64,000 nucleotides of DNA from Phoronis australis (taxonomy: Eukaryota; Phoronida; Phoronidae): positions 739,678-803,677 of the forward strand of contig NMRA01000118.1 in assembly GCA_002633005.1 (NCBI GenBank), written 5' to 3'. The notes beneath the pieces were generated by a model. That model worked only from the letters and a program-made list of their open reading frames with translations. It searched no databases and was not told where the DNA came from. The translations under genes were made by a program, and so were the position numbers. How positions within the stretch are numbered: the stretch's first letter is position 1; each line of letters starts with the position of its first letter. Below, in pieces: positions 52,101 through 61,100 of this stretch.

Positions 52101-55100
52101 ATAATTGATCTAATCTCCGATCAGATCGTATCTAGCCTGACTGAACTGGGCCGATAAAAATGAAAGCTAAGTTATAACATATTTGAGCTTAAACCAATAG
52201 CATTTCTGAATTCCTCGTCAAATGCTGATCATGTTCCGTTTTTTGAATCACCAAAATAGCCCAACTACAATAGAATTAAGACAATCTATTCTGTCCAAAC
52301 GGATTACCAACGTACTGGGTTTGACTGTGTTCATACGCGTTCGGTAATAGCTTGCAACCACCATACGTTTACTTTGAAGCCTGGGAGATAATTGGCTTGC
52401 TTGTTATCGTACGGGACAAAACACTGAGCTGGGCAATTAACAAAAGATCCAGATGTTATCGCACGTTCCGCACCCCTCACGTCTGGAAAAGTTAATGAAA
52501 AACAGAACTCTGTAATGCTACATGTAATGCACTTTGTTTGGATTATGTGAAATTGTGGTTCAAAGCATGTTTTATCAATACGGATACATGAGTACGTAGT
52601 AGCATTCGTAAAGAATATGGCGTAGGAATATTAAGGAATTTTCAACCACGATACATTCACCAAATCAATCTCCCGATCGCTCCATTTCACAAATCAACAG
52701 AAAAGATTATCCGCTGCGCCTCAACTTCACCCAACGCACCGGAAACATGCGCACGGCCGGGGATATACTGGACGTAGTAGGCTACCCTGCCCCTATATAC
52801 TAGTTTTCAGCAAGTCAAAACAGCCCCATGATTCAGTCGTCTCAAATTTAAAGCCGCCCGTTGATTGTCGCAACCCTGAAATGAAATATCCCCGGTGCTC
52901 CAGATTTTGTCCCTGTTTGAGAATGAATCGGCTTAGATTCCTGAATTGTTAGTGATTGGAACTGAACTCATTTGTACACACGCAACCGATGATTTAAGAA
53001 CACCTTTGAAATAGTTACTAATTGGGTACAAACGCAATACTTTATATACATGTATGTCAGTTCCGCCTCCTTAACAGACATGGACGGTAATGAATCTTCG
53101 AAGTAGTAGACCTTAGGCTTAGAGAACCTTTAGAGTAGTGGACCTTCGGAGTAGTGAATCTTCGGAGTAGTGGACCTTAGAAGTACATGTAGTGGACCTT
53201 CGGAGTAGTGAATCTTCGGAGTAGTGCACCTTCGGAGTAGTAAACCTTAGAAGTACATGTAGTGGACGTTCGGAGCAGCGAACCTTTGGAGTAGTGGACA
53301 GTCGGAGTAGTAAACTTTCGGAGTAGTGACAAGTAACCGGACCATCACGAACTGCAGACTCCTGTTTTGTCCATAGATATTACACTGATTTTGACGGTGG
53401 CCACATTTGTAACAAGTCCTTGCAGTGTCAATTTGTACAAAAACTACTAAATGTATTCAAATAAGTTAGCAAATAACCACAGTTGATAAGTTGTCTGATA
53501 AGCAAGTCCCATATCTGCGCCTGACCAGTTATGAAAACAAAATTGGATATTACAGCCTCCTCATGCAGCAAAATTTGACTCCACGCATAAAGGTGTTATT
53601 AGTATTATTAGTACTGTCATAAAAAGTGTATTACTAAAAGTTTAGTTCTTCTGTAATTTCCAGTGTCTGGTTTATTCACCATGTTGGAACGACCGTTGTA
53701 TAAACACAGTGCCCGGCTATCAGTGTTTGGCCTGTCCGTACGGACTGAAAGGCACACATGAAGACGCTCTTGCTTGGCAAGTGAACAGGAGAGTATTTGA
53801 GCTCGGCAATGCTCGTCGTGGCGCCCTTCATATTCAAACTTGTGATGATATCAATGAGTGTCTACAAGACAACGGCGGGTGTGATCCTCTGACCCAATGT
53901 ACAAACACAGTGGTGAGTGAATGGATAAGTGTGTCGTCTCGTAAGGGATAATAGCCTCAGATTTCCAAAAAAAATGAACATGTAGTTTATGCTGAATACT
54001 TTTTGGTCGTGCCCGCGAGCTATGTAGCCCGCTTTTCTGATCGACAGTTGCTCCCTAATCTCTCACTTAGCTTGATAGCTTAAAGCATTTTGAAGGATGC
54101 TTTAGCAACTGCGTTTATCGACATGTCTTGAAGCATGCCCAGTGCCACCGGATTTTTTGCCACCAAATGAACTACACTTTACAGTGCATGGCAACATTTC
54201 GATGGGGATGGGGGTGACTAGTGGTCTAGATCCTCTACTATAGGTCAATTCCTACATCCCACAGCTCATTGAGCGTTGACATGCAGCTGCAGGAACATGC
54301 CTTGCATGTATGCATACAGTATATCTGCAAGGGCATTGTGTAAATCCTCTTGTAATAGTGGACTAAATCATGTCTCCCAAATTGGGGTGAATAATGATAA
54401 CTGAGTTGGAGCAGGGCAATGGTCTTTGTATTCTTGGATGTAAAACACACTCCAATTAATCACAACCGCCACACAAATGTATCGCTTGCAGGCATGTGGT
54501 TAAGAACACTCTCATAAGTTGTTTCTTTCAACTATTGAAACTGATGGATGGGAAATTCCAGGCTAATGGAAGACCTAGTTATACCTGATTTCCACTGTTA
54601 TTATCATGGGAAAATACGTTATAAAGAAGCCGTCAGTACTTATGAGGTCATCCTAACAAAGTCTGTTTTCGCAGAACCTGTGCATGTAGCCTGGTCTGCA
54701 TTTTGCATTTGTCGCCATGACAGAAGTGAGATTTGTTTAGGAACGATTGAATGACAGGACCGACTGTTCGACCGTGTTAAGTGTTTATGACAGAGAGTGA
54801 AACCTTGATGAACATGAAACACATATATGCAAAGTCAGAGTAACATTAAGTAAAATTTTGACTTAGTCGGCGATGAGGCGTAAACTGAGGGTCAAGATCA
54901 ACAGTTGTTTTACTATGATAAAATGAACAAGTAAGCCTTGGATGATGAAATTTGTGAAACCAAGAAATTTGAGAAACGTGCCAGTCATGACCTTAGAATA
55001 TGCAAACAAGAGGTTTTAATTGGGACAACAAACAAATGTTCATAATATTCTGTGCGCGAGTACATCATGGTTTGAATGAATGAATGTATAATCCAGTGTT

Positions 55101-58100
55101 CCGCATCACGTGTAAACTTTGACCAGGCACTTCTCAGTGTGAGCCGTAATTATACTCCAGAACAGAGTCATAGTCCCGCCATATTTTGTGTAAAATGGAA
55201 ATGTGAAAAATAATTTCGATTTCAATTACAAGTTTGGAGATTAGACCCCGGTTTTAAAGGTGTATTTTCGTTGAACAGCTTATTTTTTAAAATGATAATA
55301 CTAAAATGACATAGATAAGAAGCTGAATTTCGGGCTTCAAAAGTGTGTGTTAATAAAGTTTGCCACATCCAAAGGCGGCCGACTGTAGTATGAAAAAGAC
55401 GTAAAATGCCAAAAGCATTGACTGTTATACATGTAGCATGTTTGGAAGTTTGTGTCAAGATATGCGACATTTGGTTAAAGACGTCATTGGCACTCTTTAT
55501 CATAGTTCCGCCTGACTAATTTTTGTTTGGGATTTACAGGGCAGTCGCCTATGCGGTACATGTCCAGAAAGGTACTTAGGAGATGGGTATACCGGGTGTC
55601 ACATCCCTTGCACTGCTGGAGATCACAGCTGTGATTTGAATGCCACGTGCATAAACATCGGATCTACAGTTTTCAAGTGCAAGGTAATCCTACTCACGAT
55701 GATTACTATCATATTCAGTATACCCAAGATTCCCTTGACTAGAGAAGTCTATAGAATTTAGAAGGAACAAACCACCGTTCGCTGGTGTGAGCGACGGCCG
55801 CACAAATGTGTAAATCATTGTGTAGTACATGTACGTACCGGTGGTATTTCTATACCTTGTGTTCATTTTAGTTCTTGCCAGATTTAACCTTCCTTTTTCT
55901 TCATTTTTACAAAATTGAGATCAAAGCACTTGCCAGTATCGGAATTAAGAAATTCTTACATATTTTGTTGTGGTTTCACGTTTTGCAGTGCAACGACGGA
56001 TACGCTGGTAACGGCCAGTTCTGTGATCTCGACCCAGACTTAGACGGAGTAGGCTGTAGAGGTGTCTTTTGTAAGCAGGTAAGCACTAATACAAGTTATA
56101 CCTCATTTTTGCTTGTGCCTACTAATCCATTGGCCATCGATTGGATATAAATACTGTCTTATGATAACATTAAACTCCGTTCGGTAGTCTTTTATATGAT
56201 TTTTGATAGTCCGATTATCAAACCACTCAGTGCTAAAATCTTCACGGCATTATTGTTTTCCTCCAAACGTCGTATCAACTCAGAAACTTTTTTACCTGCT
56301 GTGGAATCAGTGTATTTGTGCACAGCGTTACAGAGACTCACCGTGTGGGTACAACACCTTGAGTGCGACCCCAAAGATTTGAAACAACCCATTGTGCAAT
56401 GGCAAAAATGTAGTTAAAATGAAAATGAACTGGAGATTCACCTGTGTCGCTGTTTTACCGCAGGATAACTGTCACAATTTCCCAAACAGTGGACAGGAAG
56501 ATAACGATGCCGACAATGTTGGGGATAGTTGTGACGTAGACGACGACAATGATTTTATACCAGACGTCAAGGTAGGGCACTTTTGCTTAGATTTCCTGGG
56601 GTGTTAGAATTTGATTAAAGGCAATATTTTGTCCAGTTTCTTTGAGAATAATTTTATTAACGTAAATAGTACCCAAATCGTTTAGAGTTCGTTGATAGGA
56701 TTCAGTGTCGTATAAACGTAGTAGTACCGGATGCAGAGCTAGAAATGGGAAACACCAACGTGACAATGCCGCGTTGTTTCACTGATGGAATTTTTTTCAC
56801 TGTTCTTTGTTAACTTTGCTCTAACTTTGACGGGATAATGTTCCAGGATAATTGCCAGCTTGCCTTCAATCCAAACCAAGATGACAGTGACGGGGACCGC
56901 GTAGGAGACGCATGCGATAATTGTCCTAACATCACCAATTTTGACCAGAAGGACAACGACAAGGACCTGACTGGCGACGCTTGCGACATCGATGATGATA
57001 ACGATGGTGCTTTTTATTTAGAAAATGTTTGGCACGTCTTGTTCAAGATTTGGTAACCCAGTGGGCTTTTCAAGGAATTTCATTAACAATGAAGTCACGT
57101 ATTTTCACTAAGATGTCATATTATCAAGATAAGAAGCGTGCATCCCACGGGTCCCTGTCCATTTCTTATGAAATATTCACCTGGTAATCTCTGATATTGG
57201 TATCCCACAATTTTAAGAATTCATCCTTGCTGCGCCATCACATGAATTCGAAGAAAACCGGTAGATAGGATATTGCGTTTAGATTTCGTTATGAACTGGT
57301 CGATTTATGGCAAACCTCTACACGACACACAAAATTGCAGCAAAAGGTAAGTATCGCCCTACTAGATGTACTTATTAACATAAAAAGTCAGCTAAAAGGT
57401 GACCACCTATAATGAATAAAACATGATTTCCAAGACCGCCTCCAAGTCGACGTTTTGCACATGAGTCTAACATTTTATATTTTTGAGAGTTGTGAACACG
57501 CGAAATGGTGAACCTCCGGGGTAGTGGAGTCTTCCCGAAACTGACGCACATCTACGTGTATCAAGTACAAGTCCATGGAATGAGCAGGATTGCTGCTAAA
57601 GCCCCCCCCCCCCTCCCCAGCCGCCCTGTGGTGCCCCACCAATAGAACATGGGCGGCATAGCACTGAAAAAAGTGGGGAGGCTGTAGCGCCCCTCCAGCC
57701 CCCTATGGTGCGCCGCCCATGTTCAAGCTGGTATTTCTTGGTTGGCAGGGGAGAGACACGTTCTAGTGCCTCTCATATTCTATATTTTGTCATTGACTGC
57801 TATGAATCAAAGTGAGAGGGATTGTATTCTGTGCAATTTGCACTTCATGTCCCATTCATTGTGCATGTACATGTACGTGTGCTGCATGTACTGTACATGT
57901 AGTTATTCGTTACTTTACTAAGAGTTGAATGCCTGGATATCATACACTGTAACTAAATTATGAAGTATTCTATAGGCCTACTTACACCACCGCGAAACGT
58001 AGCGTTTCCGTTATCAATTCAATAAAGTTTCATCTGTTGTAACTTTATTTCGTGATTAAGATCGTCATGTTTTTTTTATATTCAAAGCATTTAACTAATC

Positions 58101-61100
58101 ACAACTATTCCTGGCCAGGTTTTGAAAACAGATTGTAATTTAAAATGGCGGAAATGCCGTGCACTGCACGTTTTCAGTTGTTCGCTTAAATCAGAAGGCA
58201 ACGGCTGCGCCCACATTTTGTATAACTTTTACTGTCGTCACCTGTAGGCTGTAAATGTGAATGTTTTGTCGGCTACGAATTTAAAATCTTCATCGAGCCA
58301 TTTCATACATGTAATTGACATCACATTACACTGTAAAAAGGTCAGACGTAACCGAATTGTGACTGCAAACGGTCACCTTGTAACGTACGTGCCCTGTTCT
58401 TGATACAGCGGCGTGTATATTGTTTCTTCATGCTGAATTTTGGTCATGTGGTCTTCTCAGGAGTTCTTGACATCCATCCGGACAACTGTAGGTTGGTTCC
58501 TAACTCCAATCAAGATGACAGTGATGGTGACGGTGTGGGTGACGCGTGTGATAATTGTTACAATGTGAGTAACGCCGATCAAGATGACACGGATCAGAAT
58601 GGAGTAGGAGACGCCTGTACTACCCCTTTCACCAGAGACAGGTGAGGTTGTTAGCAGCGCAATGTCCCATGTACACCGCTCGCCTTCGTATGCGTACTTT
58701 TCAATTCCTGAAAAAGATTTTAAAGCGTGCTTTGTAAAACTAGTAGCGGGGCATCTGTTTTGTTTATTGCGATAGTGTCTGACAATAGAGTTTTTTTTGT
58801 CCATTTCAGTAATACCGAAAAAAGCACTAACAAATCCGGATCCTTCAACCGCTTCCGGATTAGTTGTTGTCAGTGGTAACGTTCGAACCTTTCTGTCCTT
58901 CAGTACTTCAGTCAACGTGAACGCCAACTTCAGTTTCCGTTTCATATCTAAGGTCATGGGATACCATAAACATCAATGTCAATTTTTTAAGTTTGTCACA
59001 AACTTTTTTTTCCGAATTCAGAGACGGTGACAGTATCCTCGACAGTATTGACAACTGCCCCTTTGTGTCCAATGGCGAACAGTCAGACATTGACGGTGAC
59101 GGCAAAGGTATGATAGGACATGCACTTAGAGTTTAGATTAAAACAGAATTTTATAGGACACAAAGCATTGTTTTTCCGCTTTTCAAAGTGGGTGGTCTTT
59201 CCAGCACATCTTGATCAAGTCACCCAAGCCTCGGTGGCATCAGGATTAAAAGTGTGTTTAGGTGGTAACGACTAGTTCTAACTCATGCGTTGACAGTCAT
59301 GTTTCGTTTTGATGGGTTTTGTTTCATTCTGTTGCAGGCGATATGTGCGATGATGATTTAGATGGTGACGGCGTTCTGAACAATGTGGACAATTGTCCCT
59401 ACTTGTCAAACGCTGGACAAAACAACAGTAATGGTGAGGATTCTTACATGCTCTATGTTTAAGCACACAATACCCCACAGGGACTGAACAGCTGCTTGTC
59501 GTGGTGCAGCAAACTATTGTACGTACAAGGTTGTAAGTCTGCGAATTCAGCCAAATATCTAGGAAAACTATCAATTTTACTTCTAAAAGTAAAAGGCCTC
59601 TTATTTTGATCTTTTTTCCATTGATTGGTTGGGTCACGTGACCAGGTCTCTAGTAAAATGAAGCTATACTGATAGCAAACGTTGGTCTCAACAACAGTAT
59701 CACATTTTACTCGTGTACTGATTGGTTTGGATGAAATCTCAAACATGCCGTTACAGTTCTATAATTTAACATTTCGTTTTATGCCCCTTAGAGCTTTTTC
59801 ATGAAAGTCATAAAAATCCACGCAAAAGGGGACAATTTTGTACACGATTCCCACCAGCCTTTTGAACAACAGTGTATACAACATACTAATCTCAGTTTCA
59901 TATGAATCCGATACGTCATTTCGCAGATATGATGTTTCGAAGTTGGCCAAATTTGGAAATATTTCTGGGTCCGACGTAGTTCGTCGAAATCTGATTCCCA
60001 CTGAAGTCCAACTGGCAGGTTTATAACTCACTCTTTTTGAAATATTTCTGATGCTAACCTACATGTAAGCTTCAACATTGGATCATAGGTGGAACCATAA
60101 CGATTTCCCTTAACCATGATCATAAATGGTTGAATTCGGTTACCAACAATTTTGGTATGAGGTTTTAGCTATTTGTTCTTAAATTTGTGTACGCTTAATC
60201 AAGACATAAACGCACACACTCAAACAGCAAAATTTTTGTGTGATGTCATCAGAGAAAGTCCTGTCTCCGCTCCTGTGTTGTTAGTCAGCTGCGAACCGGA
60301 AACCTAAGTTCAACTAACTATTATGAAAACTACATGTGTGGATGCTGCAGTAACAGCAAACGGACGCACAATATTTCAGTTTTTGCGTTTCCAAAAGACC
60401 CTAAGATCCCAAAAATTGGCACAGGTTTGTGCAGTACACTGTAGAGCAAGTGCTTATCTCATTTTGAAGAATCGAGCTTTGATCCGTCGCAGAAACGGAG
60501 ATTTGATGAAGGTTTTACTGACAAGTAAGAAAGTTTGATGGACACAAGTGCTGTGCTGCTGGGAACGTAGTTGTCTGGCTCATATATTAAGTATGAGCTT
60601 CAGCATCAAATTTCCATAAAGATAATGAGTGTGCTTGCAGTTAAACTCATGATTTTGTGGGAATGCATTCTGTCCCCACATACGCCAACGCCCAATAGTA
60701 GAAAATGGATTCCAGCTGCAAGGCAAATAGTTTGAGGTCGCGGCCGCAACCAGCAAACTTGGAAAAACAAGAGAGAAACTAGTAATATTTACCACAAATA
60801 AAATGCAGTTCGTATCATTATAATTAGATGTGATAGTTCATGACAAACGCACTCGGCATTCGTAGAAATGAAATCAGGTATTCGCGATTGGGCTTTGACA
60901 GTCAGGACTACAACTTCGGTTAGATTTACAGATCTAGACACATATTACTCGACAGTAGCGTGGTTAGAAAACTAAATCGTAAATCAATAAAAAGATATAA
61001 TTATCACTCTGAAATTGGTAGTATCCGCAGACTCAGTAGGCTCCGACTCGACTTCACTCCCCGAAGACGCCGGTGCGATAGGGTAGAGTTCCTACGATCT

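Noticed and set aside
58457-58957. 166-residue minus-strand frame with VTHTVTI-like repeats
   Set aside because: Antisense shadow of the aspartate-rich thrombospondin repeats.
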